Shown: piece by piece, positions 15,078 to 25,012 of the stretch
Position numbering within the stretch: the stretch's first letter is position 1
Layout of the letters: each line of letters starts with the position of its first letter
Source of the DNA: CAVRAW01 sp963716135
Lineage (GTDB): Bacteria; Planctomycetota; Planctomycetia; Pirellulales; JADZDJ01
DNA: 64,000 nt
Direction of reading: 5' to 3'
Assembly: GCA_963716135.1 (NCBI GenBank)
Contig: OY970289.1
Location: 868,001 to 932,000 of the forward strand
Notes under the pieces: model-generated
Told to the model about the DNA's origin: nothing
Seen by the model: the letters and a program-made list of their open reading frames with translations, nothing else
Databases searched by the model: none
Translations under genes and position numbers: made by a program

Positions 15078-17888
15078 TCACGTGTCAGCCCCTTTGGTTT
15101 TGTGCTTGGACGGCTTCGCGCTTGCGATCAATTGGGTGTAAAGTTCGAAGAGTTTTTCCAGCCGCTCGGTGTCGTTCTTGAAGCGGCAGCCGATGTAGAT
15201 GCGCTCCAGAACTTCGTCGTTGCGCTCATGCGCTTCGCACAGTTCCGTTGGCATCGCGTCGGGATCGTATAGGTCGGCGATTGTCGCCGGGAAGTGCTCC
15301 TCACGGGCAAGGAGAATGTCCTCGGCACAATGGGTCAGGTCGACTTTGTTCTGCTCTGTGAGCGTTGGAACGGGGAAGGTATTCCAGCCGAGGGTGTTGG
15401 AATATCGGTAATCTGTTTTTATCTTGCCACAAACAGTGCCGACCCAGACTAGGTGAAGGCGGGAGGCAATGAGTGCCAGGCACCACAATGGAGCGTCAAA
15501 TAGGCCGAATGCCGCGTTTGAAATGACGGCTCCGCGAGGAAGCGCCCCAATGGGCAAATACCGCCTATCTTCCGTCGTGTGTATCGGAATAATTAGCGGC
15601 ATCGCCCCTGAGCCACTCTCAATGTGTCGAATCTCGGAGAAGCGAAATGGATGATTCGCTAGTTCTTTTGTCTGGAGCTTTTTGCTCTTTGATCGAAAAG
15701 TGCGGACCTGCTCTTCCCTTTTGCAAATGAAGGGCGATTGGCGAGCTTTGTCGATGGAGTCATCCGTGACCCAAAGACAATACCTAAGCCTCCCATCAAT
15801 GTAATCGACGCTTCCGACATATGGTTTTATGAAGCGCTTAGCGATAGGATCAGACAAGGACAAATAATCAACTGATGTTACTACCAAGCCACCGCCGTCT
15901 GCTGGCTTACTGCCATAATCCATGGGGGGAAGTCCGTTCAAAGGGCTTCTATTCGATTCAACGATAACTCTTGTATCCGGCACCAAATACGGCCCAATGA
16001 ATGAAACCTGCCGTTTGATTGGTTGGCCGCAGTTATCCTCGCTAAAGAGAAATGCTGGATTGTTGTTCTGGCGACCAAGCCCAATAATCACCACAACAAC
16101 GCCGGCATTCTTCGCTGCGAGATTTTTCCACTTAAACGAGGTTCGAGCAAATAGAATCGAAACACCCCGATCAAAGAGATGCGGCCATAAAGCCGGCACT
16201 TGCTGGCCTTGGCAAATTGAATTTGTGCTGACGAATGCCGCTTTTGCGCTGCTTACGCGTTGATATTGACAGAATTTGTAGAACCAGCCCGAAACATAAT
16301 CGAGATTCTTCCAACCTATCCCGGAGCCGTCGAAGAGCCCTTTAAGATCGGCCTTCTGCTCATCGGTTTGCTCAGACTGACCCTTGTAGGGAGGATTCCC
16401 GCAGATATATGTCTCGCCGCCCTCGTTCTCAAAATCGATCTCTGCCTGATCCAGGCGCGTATTGAATAGATCATTGGAACTGAGCTTCACGCCCGTTCCG
16501 ATCGGTGGCCATATTGCCAGCCAGTCGAGTCGCAAGGCGTTGTCGCAAGTGATCCAATTGGCTGCCTCTAGCGGCAGGAACTCGGCGATGGCAAGCTGCG
16601 GGCCGCGATACAGCACATCACATTGAAACTCGGCGATGATGAGCGCCAGGCGGGCGATCTCGGCGGCGAAGTGGCGTATTTCGATGCCGCGGAAGTTAGT
16701 GAGTGGAATGTCCGAGGCGCGGTCGGACTCATTGCGGCGGCGGTTGATCTCTGCTTCGATGGAACGCATTTCCTTGTAGGCGATAACAAGGAAATTGCCG
16801 GAACCGCAGGCTGGATCGAAGATGCGAATACGGGCGATGCGTTGGCGCAAGTTTAGCAACTTGCGGGAATTGTCACTGGCCTCCTTCAACCGCGCACGCA
16901 AGTCGTCGAGAAAGAGCGGATTGAGCACCTTGAGGATGTTGGGCACGCTGGTGTAGTGCATGCCGAGCTCGTTGCGCTCATCGTCTTCCGCGACCGCCTG
17001 AATCATAGAGCCGAAGATGTCGGGATTAATTTTCGTCCAGTCGAGGCCGCCAATATTGATGAGAATAGAGCGCGCGATCTTACTGAAATGGGGCACATCC
17101 AAGCTGTCGGAGAAGAGGCCGCCGTTGACGTAAGGAAACGGATTGGCCCAGGAGCGAATCTTGTCGGCCTCGCGGTATCGATTATCAGGTTTCCCTTCGT
17201 GGTGTGTCCGAACGTTCATGGCACGGAATACCTCGGAGAGCACCTCATGCGTGTTCGAGGAATTTGACTCACTCATCCGCGCGACGGTATCGGTGAACAG
17301 GCCCTTTGGATTGAAGATGTTGGTATCTTCGGCGAAGAAACAAAAAATCAGCCGAGCGAAGAAATGATTGAGGTCTTGTCGACGGGCTGCCGTGTCCCAA
17401 TCGGGGTTTTCTTTCAGAAGTTCGATGTAAAGCTTGTTAAGTCGGCCGGTAGCCCTAATGTCGAAGGCGTTTTCGTCGATAGGCTTGACCGTAGTGATGC
17501 CAGCAAGCGGTAGGAAGACGCCGAAGTGGTTAGGAAGGTCGGCGTAGGCACAGGTAACGATTTCGCGATCAATGAGTCTTTCGGCTTCCAAAGTCTTGCC
17601 GTCGGTGGCGAGGATAAACTTGGCTTTTTGGCGAGCGGTAGCCGGACTGTGCCGTAGCGCGGCCAGCGTTGCTGTTACTTCGCCTTCCGGGCAGACCTTG
17701 AGATGGATATTGTTGCGCTGAAGGACCCCGCCGAGCAGATCAGACTGGTTCGTATTTCCGCTCTTAAGCCGTTTAAGGGTAGTCTCCTTGTTGCCAAAAG
17801 CTTCGAGAAAGGCATAGGGGAAGGCCTGCGCGTCAAACGGCGATTCCGCGAGTGTGGAAACGGCTTCTTCGATTTCGACTGGATTCAT
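15078..17888 (-). CDS. Class I SAM-dependent DNA methyltransferase (MmeI-like, type IIG/IIL architecture without a visible nuclease site)
   Basis: A protein of 936 residues. SAM motif I FDPACGSGNF is at 357-366 and catalytic motif IV NPPY at 498-501, with the order I...IV of gamma-type N6-adenine methyltransferases. The N-terminal 200 residues and the helical spacer (up to about 330) follow the MmeI-like plan. The region after about 620 would hold the target-recognition domain, followed by a helical C-terminus with LGWNTFPVP. I find no PD-(D/E)XK signature in the N-terminal domain, where MmeI has its nuclease, so cutting probably depends on the GIY-YIG partner. It is first in the operon with DUF4258, helicase and GIY-YIG genes, and probably both protects host DNA and sets site specificity. 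Confidence 0.88.
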   Translation of the reverse strand: MNPVEIEEAVSTLAESPFDAQAFPYAFLEAFGNKETTLKRLKSGNTNQSDLLGGVLQRNNIHLKVCPEGEVTATLAALRHSPATARQKAKFILATDGKTLEAERLIDREIVTCAYADLPNHFGVFLPLAGITTVKPIDENAFDIRATGRLNKLYIELLKENPDWDTAARRQDLNHFFARLIFCFFAEDTNIFNPKGLFTDTVARMSESNSSNTHEVLSEVFRAMNVRTHHEGKPDNRYREADKIRSWANPFPYVNGGLFSDSLDVPHFSKIARSILINIGGLDWTKINPDIFGSMIQAVAEDDERNELGMHYTSVPNILKVLNPLFLDDLRARLKEASDNSRKLLNLRQRIARIRIFDPACGSGNFLVIAYKEMRSIEAEINRRRNESDRASDIPLTNFRGIEIRHFAAEIARLALIIAEFQCDVLYRGPQLAIAEFLPLEAANWITCDNALRLDWLAIWPPIGTGVKLSSNDLFNTRLDQAEIDFENEGGETYICGNPPYKGQSEQTDEQKADLKGLFDGSGIGWKNLDYVSGWFYKFCQYQRVSSAKAAFVSTNSICQGQQVPALWPHLFDRGVSILFARTSFKWKNLAAKNAGVVVVIIGLGRQNNNPAFLFSEDNCGQPIKRQVSFIGPYLVPDTRVIVESNRSPLNGLPPMDYGSKPADGGGLVVTSVDYLSLSDPIAKRFIKPYVGSVDYIDGRLRYCLWVTDDSIDKARQSPFICKREEQVRTFRSKSKKLQTKELANHPFRFSEIRHIESGSGAMPLIIPIHTTEDRRYLPIGALPRGAVISNAAFGLFDAPLWCLALIASRLHLVWVGTVCGKIKTDYRYSNTLGWNTFPVPTLTEQNKVDLTHCAEDILLAREEHFPATIADLYDPDAMPTELCEAHERNDEVLERIYIGCRFKNDTERLEKLFELYTQLIASAKPSKHKTKGADT

Positions 17889-18093
17889 TTGTACACAGAA
17901 TTCACGTGTAGACGTCGAACATCAACCGCCGGATCGCGGCCTGCGTTGGCGGCACGCCATAGCTCGTTTTCGAAGCCGAGATTCGCTCCGTTATTTGTTT
18001 TGGCGATTAGCGGAAAGTTACTGAGAAGAGGATTCGAGCAGCATTTTAACTTCCGATTTTAGAAGGCTCTGACTCTCTTCACAATCTGGTTGC

Positions 18094-18264
18094 TTATGCC
18101 GACCATATTGCATCGGCTCTTACCCCTGCTTCGTAACTCCAGTCTCCCAATGCCGCGATGATCCAGAATTCATCGTGCTGTTCAAGAAGTCGTTTGCAAG
18201 CTTCAATGAGAGTGTTTCTGACCGAGGATTCCGATTGACTGGAGTCAGTTTTCTTTCCGTCCAT
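18094..18264 (-). CDS. Small hypothetical protein
   Basis: A reading of 56 residues from the ATG at 18264 (MDGKKTDSSQSESSVRNTLI, then EACKRLLEQHDEFWIIAALG). Composition is amphipathic and protein-like. An in-frame extension to 18345 exists but looks less coding-like. The C-terminus ends abruptly and could be truncated. It lies between the RecB-helicase and methyltransferase genes in the same orientation. No family is recognised. Confidence 0.45.
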   Translation of the reverse strand: MDGKKTDSSQSESSVRNTLIEACKRLLEQHDEFWIIAALGDWSYEAGVRADAIWSA

Positions 18265-18354
18265 TGGAAATCGTGTCCTGATTGCTTCAAATCTTCCGGA
18301 GTCATGGCCGGCACAATTCAATGCGGCTTGGCGCGGCGATCCCAATTGACGGGA

Positions 18355-21300
18355 CTAAACAACGGCACAATCTCGCGATACGGTTGGAACGGTTAAGTCC
18401 GGTTCAGTCATCGGAGCAGCGGCTTGCGTAGCATATTCGACCAGCCAGCAAAACAGATTCGCTAGCCGCATTTCCTCAATCGTTTCGCATCTAGGCACAA
18501 GCAATTCAGGCGATCCGACGACGATAGCAAGGGTCTTGGCCCGCGTCACAGCAACATTAAGGCGATTGGGCTCAAACAGAAACTCTGCTCCACGCGGGGA
18601 ATCCAGTAAGCTCGACGAACACATAGAAACGATAACCACATGAGCTTCCTGCCCTTGGAACTTGTCGACGCTCCCAATTCTCGCTTTGGGACCCAGCTTT
18701 TGCTGAAGCGAGCGGACCTGCATGTTGAATGGCGCCACGATTAAGATATCTTCCAAGGTCAACTTACGGGGAGGTTTATCCGCCGCGTCGTAAACTTGCC
18801 CACCAAGCAACTCGGAAACAAGCGATTCAATGACCGTCACTTCTTCGGGGCTACCTTGTGAGTTGCCATTGTGGTCTATGGGAATCCATTGGATCCCAGC
18901 ATCCTTCGTCAGCAATGCGGTCTCTTTTACAAGGAGTCGTCGGCCTGCAGTATCTGGATGAGAATGCAAGCGGTTTTCATAGACTGCCTCGGATATGAAG
19001 TCGCAAATCGCTGGATGCAGCCGCCGCGTCTCATCCAGAAAGATCCCAAACTCCGGCGGAATCGTCGCATGACCAGCCAGCAAATATTCGAGTGCAGATT
19101 GGCCGCTTTCACCTGGATGTGCTCCGATGATTGGTTGTGCGAGCTGCATCTGGTCACCCACCAGCACCAGATTCTTGGCAACCAGCCCGACGGCCACAGC
19201 ATTGGCTAGCGAGAACTGGCCAGCTTCATCGACGAACAGATAGTCGTACGTCGCTGTCAATTCCGGTCGGCTAAAGAACCAGGCAGTTCCACCGACGAGC
19301 ACTGGACCACCGCCGATATTACAGGCTTCGGCGGAGTTCTCTTCGTGCAGGATTTCGCCGGATGCAATCATCGGCTCATCCGCATCATCTCCGACTTTCC
19401 AAATCGGAAATGCTTTTCCCGCTGCCCGGGCAAGCTCATGAACTGTCTTCAAAAGGTTTAAAATCGCCTTGTGGCTGTTGGCGGTGACGCCGACGCGACA
19501 GCCATCCTCCAGCAAGCGAACGATTGCCGCGGCCGCGGTGTAGGTCTTGCCGGTTCCCGGCGGACCTTGGATGCACAGGACCGTCTGGTCCATCCGGAGA
19601 ACCAGGTCGATCGTCCCTTGCAGTAAATCGGTGCCGGTGCGCGTTAGCGGTCCGCTGGCATGGCCGCGGATTCGGGGCGGGCGCCGCTCAATTAAATCAT
19701 CGACCGCTGGAGACAGAATTCTCGTATTAGACCAAGCATCCACGAACCGAAATACCGCTTCGGCAATTGTTTTCCCAGACACAAATTCATCGGGAATAAG
19801 GCTGATCCGATCTGGCGGCGTTCCCGCTTTTGGCCCGACTTTGATCTGTAGCGAGCCTGCTTCGGCGCTAAGCGACTCGATCGTCGTTTTAATCGCCAGA
19901 TCGTGAGCCAGCATGCACCGACAGCCAGAATGAAGTTTCGTATCCTGGTTGGGATCGAATTGATATTCAAACAATTTCGATTTCTTCACCGGCGTTGGCG
20001 GCTTCGTGCTCTTCTGTAAGTCTCCGAGGCAATCAAAATCGTGCACAAGCTCTTCATGGGTCAGTCCGTTACGGTGAAACATCCGCCAAAAAATCGGTTT
20101 GGCTTCACGCCAATGAAACTCAAGCAAGTATGCAAGTAGGCGTTGCGTCTTGGCGCGAGCTGCGTCTGTGACGGCACCCGAATCCACTTCGATTAATAGC
20201 TTCTGTGCCAATGCCACTGCGGGCGTGATTTCGGAATCCTTCTCGGCGCCTATATCTTCTTCCTTTTGTGGCGGCGTGTAATTCAATTGCGCTTTTTGCT
20301 GCTGCTCTCGCAACCATTCCGTCAGCTTCCAAGTGGAGATGCAGTCGACTTCGTTGTAATCGCGGATTCGCTTAAGAATAACGGAATTGCGCCATTCTGG
20401 TGGTTCGTTGCTATCGATCCACTCGTGGTAAGCAACCACGGACCCACCAGCGCTTGTCACTTCCCCGGTGCGCGGCTCCATGTACAAATGCTCGATGCCC
20501 TTCAGTGAATAACTTCCTGTTCCGACGATCATCCCCTGCCGAACAAGTCGATACAGATCGACAAACACATTGTGCCGAAGCAGATCGTCAACCTCGCGTT
20601 CCCGCGTCGCGTGTTTGCTAGCCAAACGTCGCACCGCGGCGACTTCGTAATTCGCATAGTGATAGATGTGCATAGACGGGTTGGCTTTCCAGCGTGCATA
20701 TGCCCAATCCACGAATCCTTCGAAGGCGAGCTTCTCTTGGACCGCGTCGTGCGCCCACCAATCGGAAAACTGCGCCTCTCCATTAGTGACACTGACGGCG
20801 CCGAACAAATACTCCAGTCCGCCGGACACCAGCGGGAATCCTTCCATGTCGAAAAATACATCCATCGGTGAAGCCGGCGGCAGTAGTACCAGGCCGAATA
20901 GCTTGCCGTCGCCGTTCGACTTAATAACTTCGTGGTCCGGCCTTGGTTTACCTTTCGAGGAAATCTGCAATTGGGACTGGCGTCGCAATCTTTGGAGAGT
21001 TTCTTCGTTCACCCCAGCCAGCGTTTTCTCTTTTGAAGCTGCCATCGCCGACATCGTTTTAATGCCGGCATCTTCTAATTTCTGGATCTGGCCACGCGTG
21101 ATGTTGGCCACTCGGCTCAAGTGATCGGTAGCGATCAATATCTCTTCAGCGAACTCACTCCAATCCCCGTAGCTGCGCGAATCGCCGGGAAGAGGCATCT
21201 GATTGGAATCGAACTTTTCCTGGAATCGCAGAAACGCTTTTTTGAACTGGCGGTAGCAATAAATGAAGTCTTTGGACTTGTAGCGCTGCTGCGTTCCGGT

Positions 21301-21873
21301 TCCCAGGACTATCACGATTTCCGCCGGCAGAACACCTTGGGTCGCTTCCAACAGTTCCGCGTAGGCGCATAGTTGAATGATGAAGGAAGCGCGTGCGGTT
21401 TTGGCCAGTTTGGTGTCCCAGGCCTCGTAGTGAAACGCACCGAGTTTCGAACTGCCGTCGATTCTGGCGAGAAAGTCAGCCCATCCTGAGAAATTATCGT
21501 TGGCTAAGTGTGCTTGGTAGACAAACGGGCGTCCCGAGCAGATCGCCTGCAACGTTTGAGCCAATGCGGCTGCATCATCTTCTGCATCGATCTGGGCTAC
21601 ATCCATACCTCCATCCAGCAGAATCTTCAGATAAGCAGTCTCGTGCTCCATGCCTGCTTCCGCGACAAGTTCGGACTCCGGATCGTCGCCGTCGCGTTGG
21701 CACTTCGTGACGCCGGGGATTTTCAGGCCAAGGGGTACCCCTTGGAGATCGGCGACTGCCTTGCCAGAACGGCGCTCCCGATCCCAACGGTCCATCCATG
21801 CACTGAAGATCGATGAATGAAACCGAGTTAGATCACTCGGCGAAAAGACGAGTCGTTGATCGACGATTCGCAT
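18355..21873 (-). CDS. RecB-like nuclease (TM0106 family) fused to an SF1 (Upf1/Dna2-like) helicase
   Basis: A protein of about 1172 residues from the ATG at 21873, which AGGGG precedes; a GTG three codons upstream is less likely. The N-terminal half is TM0106-like RecB nuclease: WADFLARIDG, then FHYEAWDTKLAKTA with the D-x-K site, then QLCAYAELL. An RNase H/DnaQ-like YprB segment follows (PMDVFFDMEGFPL, FVDWAYARW, NEVDCISTWKL). The C-terminal half is an SF1 helicase: QGPPGTGKTYTAAAA (motif I), FVDEAGQF (II), LVGDQMQLAQP (III), GSVDKFQGQEAHVV (V) and NVAVTRAK (VI). It probably unwinds and degrades DNA or RNA ends. It stands alone on the minus strand between other defence-type genes, so a role against foreign DNA is inferred. 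Confidence 0.85.
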   Translation of the reverse strand: MRIVDQRLVFSPSDLTRFHSSIFSAWMDRWDRERRSGKAVADLQGVPLGLKIPGVTKCQRDGDDPESELVAEAGMEHETAYLKILLDGGMDVAQIDAEDDAAALAQTLQAICSGRPFVYQAHLANDNFSGWADFLARIDGSSKLGAFHYEAWDTKLAKTARASFIIQLCAYAELLEATQGVLPAEIVIVLGTGTQQRYKSKDFIYCYRQFKKAFLRFQEKFDSNQMPLPGDSRSYGDWSEFAEEILIATDHLSRVANITRGQIQKLEDAGIKTMSAMAASKEKTLAGVNEETLQRLRRQSQLQISSKGKPRPDHEVIKSNGDGKLFGLVLLPPASPMDVFFDMEGFPLVSGGLEYLFGAVSVTNGEAQFSDWWAHDAVQEKLAFEGFVDWAYARWKANPSMHIYHYANYEVAAVRRLASKHATREREVDDLLRHNVFVDLYRLVRQGMIVGTGSYSLKGIEHLYMEPRTGEVTSAGGSVVAYHEWIDSNEPPEWRNSVILKRIRDYNEVDCISTWKLTEWLREQQQKAQLNYTPPQKEEDIGAEKDSEITPAVALAQKLLIEVDSGAVTDAARAKTQRLLAYLLEFHWREAKPIFWRMFHRNGLTHEELVHDFDCLGDLQKSTKPPTPVKKSKLFEYQFDPNQDTKLHSGCRCMLAHDLAIKTTIESLSAEAGSLQIKVGPKAGTPPDRISLIPDEFVSGKTIAEAVFRFVDAWSNTRILSPAVDDLIERRPPRIRGHASGPLTRTGTDLLQGTIDLVLRMDQTVLCIQGPPGTGKTYTAAAAIVRLLEDGCRVGVTANSHKAILNLLKTVHELARAAGKAFPIWKVGDDADEPMIASGEILHEENSAEACNIGGGPVLVGGTAWFFSRPELTATYDYLFVDEAGQFSLANAVAVGLVAKNLVLVGDQMQLAQPIIGAHPGESGQSALEYLLAGHATIPPEFGIFLDETRRLHPAICDFISEAVYENRLHSHPDTAGRRLLVKETALLTKDAGIQWIPIDHNGNSQGSPEEVTVIESLVSELLGGQVYDAADKPPRKLTLEDILIVAPFNMQVRSLQQKLGPKARIGSVDKFQGQEAHVVIVSMCSSSLLDSPRGAEFLFEPNRLNVAVTRAKTLAIVVGSPELLVPRCETIEEMRLANLFCWLVEYATQAAAPMTEPDLTVPTVSRDCAVV

Positions 21874-22263
21874 GAGTGCCACCCCTCAAGAAATGCTGGA
21901 AGAAGTGGCCGTTACGGCTCAACAGCGAAATGCGAAGGACCGTTCAAGACGTGATTCGGAATACTTCAACCTATTGAGCCCCAATGTACCTAGGTTGAAA
22001 GGGGAAAGCGAGCAGTTTCGGCCGCGTTTTTTGGGTACGGTTATTCTTGTGTGACCGAGAATTATGGGTCCGCAACTAAGAAGGCAACTTGCCCGATATT
22101 ACGCCGCCACATTGTAAATAATCGAGTTTCAAGAATCACGGCTAGTTGCATTTCCATCGAAACAGACAGTCTAATTGTGTATCGCTTTTCCCAGAATGAT
22201 GGCGTTTATCGGACGAAACGACGACATGCATCAACCGATGCCTGAACTGATCTCTCACGCGCA
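21874..22263. other. Intergenic between divergent nuclease genes
   Basis: I see no convincing gene. Two short plus-strand readings (21872-22054, 22051-22245) lack ribosome-binding sites and recognisable composition. The region must hold the promoters of the divergent RecB-helicase and PD-(D/E)XK genes. Confidence 0.4.
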
Positions 22264-23517
22264 ATGAAAAACGACGGACACAATAACGACTTGAATGAGA
22301 GCCGGGTCGAAATTCAAGCCGTGGAACGGTTCGTTGTGGACAATGACGAGTTGCTCGAGTTAGAAGAATTAATCGGGCGGTTCAATATCTTTGACGCCCT
22401 GCGGATCGTACAGAAGGAGGTAAAGCATTCGGACTTCCTTGCCTATTTACTTGACCCGAATGAATCGCACGGTCAAGGCGGCTTGTTTCTGCGCGCGCTG
22501 CTAATGGACCTTTTCAAGACAGCACGCGAACACGGCTTTGACTGTCCAATATCCCCGATCGATCTTGATGGAGAAGATCTCCGTAAAGTCGAGATTCGCC
22601 GCGAATGGAAAAACATTGACCTATTGATCAAGTGCGATCAGCCACAATTCGTTGTTGCAATTGAAAACAAGGTATGGGGTGGCGAACACAGTGATCAACT
22701 TGCCCGCTACACACAGACGGTCAACACAGAGTTTGACAGTTTGCGCAACATGTATGTGTTTCTAACAGTCGAAGGCGAGGAGCCATCAGAGAAAAGCTGG
22801 GTACCGTATAGTTATGCCGACTTGCATCGTGTATTCAGTCGGCTTCGCAATACAAACAAGCAGTCGATCGGTCATGATGTTCTTGTGTTTTTAGAACATT
22901 ACCTGCGTCTAGTTATGGGACGACTTATGGACGACCAGACAATTGTCACACTTTGCCAGCGTATCTATAAGAATCATCGCCAAGCACTTGAATTGATCTA
23001 CAAATACGCAGGTTCGCCGGCGGCGGGCCTTCTCGGGAAAATCGAAGAAACAATAGCTACACATCCTGGCGGTTGGCACATCGTAAACAAAACGGGCAAA
23101 GCAATAATCTTCACGCCAAAAGAATGGCCAGATCTATTTCCGAGAATTGGATCTCGCGCTACGTTCGATCCCCGCTGTTGGGTCGTTCTGAAATTTGAAG
23201 TCCGTAAAGACAAATGCTTCTTCGGTGCCACGGTGTGGCCAACAACTGATCTTGAATTAAGGCGACAGGTAGTTCAGCGATTGACACGCGATCCAAAGGA
23301 GTTTGGCTTTCGGATACTCTTCAAACGAACTACGCGTGAAAGATGGACGCAGCTTGGCCGCGAATCGATCGGCAAGTGGTCAGATGATACCGGACCTGAC
23401 GAAGACGCCGTTATCGAAGCTGTAAGTAAGAAACTCGACGCGTTGCGATCACGACTTAACGACATCCCGAACGCCTTGCGTCCGATCTTTGATGATTCGC
23501 GGAAATCACATAAGTGA
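22264..23517 (+). CDS. PD-(D/E)XK nuclease superfamily protein
   Basis: A protein of 417 residues. The nuclease core is at about residues 50-160: HSDFLAYLLDPNESHGQG, then REWKNIDLLIKCDQPQFVVA ending IENKVWGGEHSDQLARY. The D (IDLL) and E-x-K (IENK) residues form the catalytic site. The arrangement with HSxFLAxLLDP matches the PDDEXK_4 family. The C-terminal half is mixed alpha/beta (FTPKEWPDLFPR) and may recognise DNA. The gene lies upstream of an HNH endonuclease in the same orientation with a 33-bp gap, probably one operon. No methyltransferase is attached, so an abortive or modification-dependent role is possible; the target is unknown. Confidence 0.8.
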   Translation: MKNDGHNNDLNESRVEIQAVERFVVDNDELLELEELIGRFNIFDALRIVQKEVKHSDFLAYLLDPNESHGQGGLFLRALLMDLFKTAREHGFDCPISPIDLDGEDLRKVEIRREWKNIDLLIKCDQPQFVVAIENKVWGGEHSDQLARYTQTVNTEFDSLRNMYVFLTVEGEEPSEKSWVPYSYADLHRVFSRLRNTNKQSIGHDVLVFLEHYLRLVMGRLMDDQTIVTLCQRIYKNHRQALELIYKYAGSPAAGLLGKIEETIATHPGGWHIVNKTGKAIIFTPKEWPDLFPRIGSRATFDPRCWVVLKFEVRKDKCFFGATVWPTTDLELRRQVVQRLTRDPKEFGFRILFKRTTRERWTQLGRESIGKWSDDTGPDEDAVIEAVSKKLDALRSRLNDIPNALRPIFDDSRKSHK

Positions 23518-23550
23518 TATGGTTGCGAAATTAGCCGAGATATTCTCGCA

Positions 23551-24243
23551 ATGAAACTTGAAGAAGAATTTCACCAAACGTTGCTCGATAATTACACGCG
23601 AGCTGGACGCGAAGTAGGCTATTGGGGCAACTACTTCCTCAGAGATGTCCGTAATAAAGGCGGACGTGCTACCGTTAAGCGAATGTTAAGGCCGCGTCCA
23701 TCGACCAAAATTACTCCTGGCCTACAAGCCCTTATTGATGCAGGCAGGATTGATTTGTCCGTCGAGGCCGTGTCGCTTAAGCCGAGGTTTCGCAGACTTT
23801 TCACCAACGAAGAACTTGCGGAAGCCCAACGCCGTCTGGAAGGTTTACCAAATTGCACACAACGACATACGACTTCACCAGACTGCAATTTTCCCGACGA
23901 GCTTGTCGAGGACGAATCATATTCCGAGGGTGCAACACGACGCGTGACCGTTAACGCTTACGAGCGCAATCGGTCTGCACGAAAGGCTTGCATTGCAAAG
24001 TATGGATTGAGATGCGCCGTTTGTAGAATGAGTTTCGAGGAGCGTTATGGGTCGATTGGTCGAAGATTTATTCACATTCATCACAAGAAGCCTCTGGCTA
24101 TGCGGCGCCGCGAATATCGGCTTCGTCCCCTCATTGATTTGACTCCCGTTTGTCCAAACTGCCATGCCATGCTCCACACTCACGATCCACCTCTCGGTGT
24201 TGACGAGCTGCGAACTATTTTGCAAAAACGCGATCAAGAGTAG
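23551..24243 (+). CDS. HNH endonuclease
   Basis: A protein of 230 residues. An N-terminal helical domain (about 1-120) is unassigned. The C-terminal HNH domain has RCAVCRMSFEERYG, then FIHIHHKKPLAM with the catalytic His, and LTPVCPNCHAMLHTH; the CxxC...CxxC pair binds structural zinc. It closely follows the PD-(D/E)XK gene and is probably co-transcribed. Similar N-terminal extensions occur in modification-dependent McrA-like nucleases, but I cannot assign a recognition domain. A cytoplasmic location is expected. Confidence 0.82.
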   Translation: MKLEEEFHQTLLDNYTRAGREVGYWGNYFLRDVRNKGGRATVKRMLRPRPSTKITPGLQALIDAGRIDLSVEAVSLKPRFRRLFTNEELAEAQRRLEGLPNCTQRHTTSPDCNFPDELVEDESYSEGATRRVTVNAYERNRSARKACIAKYGLRCAVCRMSFEERYGSIGRRFIHIHHKKPLAMRRREYRLRPLIDLTPVCPNCHAMLHTHDPPLGVDELRTILQKRDQE

Positions 24244-24293
24244 TTTCCGTAGTACAACCTTCTCCCACGACGTAATATCCAATATTTTTTGAA

Positions 24294-24941
24294 TCAGATT
24301 CCGATCGTCATGTCGTCAATATCAAACGTTTTCACCTCGCCATTCTCTTCCGCCTCCACATAAGTTTTACGGTAGTGTGGTTTGGTGAATACGCGCAATG
24401 GCTTAATAGTTCGCTTTGACTCGAAATACTGAATCAATATTTCTTTTCCAATGTTGTCGAGGCAGAACTTACTTCTCGAGTCATGCGAGTGAGTCACTTC
24501 GCGAGTATCGGATTCCTGCCACCGTTCAAGTTTGTCCTTATCGGCTACGGACCGTCTGTGTTCTCGTTTGAGCAATAACATTGCGTTACTAAGCGCAATA
24601 ACGGGAATTGTCGCGACCCAAAGGATCGCCTGACAGAAAACGACGACGATCTTAAAGAAAATCCGAAAAGCGATTGCTGCAAAACTTGCGAACATATCGC
24701 CCACGCGATTAATAGTTGCTGACGTATTCGGATGCGTCGCAATCCACTTGATGTAGCCCAGAATCTTATGACGTTGCCGGGCGACTAGGGCTATCAAGCC
24801 GAGCAAGATCACAAAGAGAAACGGACGAAGCAAGCTGTTTAATGCGACCGCACTCAGAAAGAAAAGCACAATACCAAGGGCCACGGCGACGAAAATCCAT
24901 AAAGCGACGGGAACGTCGTTTTCTTCGTTACGCTCGTTCAC
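24294..24941 (-). CDS. Membrane protein with a C-terminal WYL-like segment
   Basis: A protein of 215 residues starting at GTG. Two hydrophobic helices near the N-terminus (LWIFVAVALGIVLFFLSAVAL and FLFVILLGLIALVA) and a longer hydrophobic stretch at about 75-110 anchor it. The C-terminal 55 residues (EILIQYFESKRTIKPLRVF, then YVEAEENGEVKTFDIDDM) resemble the strand pattern of a WYL-type domain, which in other proteins binds nucleotides or nucleic acid. The similarity is weak and from memory. It converges on the HNH gene. Confidence 0.5.
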   Translation of the reverse strand: MNERNEENDVPVALWIFVAVALGIVLFFLSAVALNSLLRPFLFVILLGLIALVARQRHKILGYIKWIATHPNTSATINRVGDMFASFAAIAFRIFFKIVVVFCQAILWVATIPVIALSNAMLLLKREHRRSVADKDKLERWQESDTREVTHSHDSRSKFCLDNIGKEILIQYFESKRTIKPLRVFTKPHYRKTYVEAEENGEVKTFDIDDMTIGI

Positions 24942-25012
24942 AGTGACTGCTCTATCTGTGGATCAAAGCTGATGCAGGTTTCATGAAAAAGAAACGGATC
25001 TCAAAATCGATC

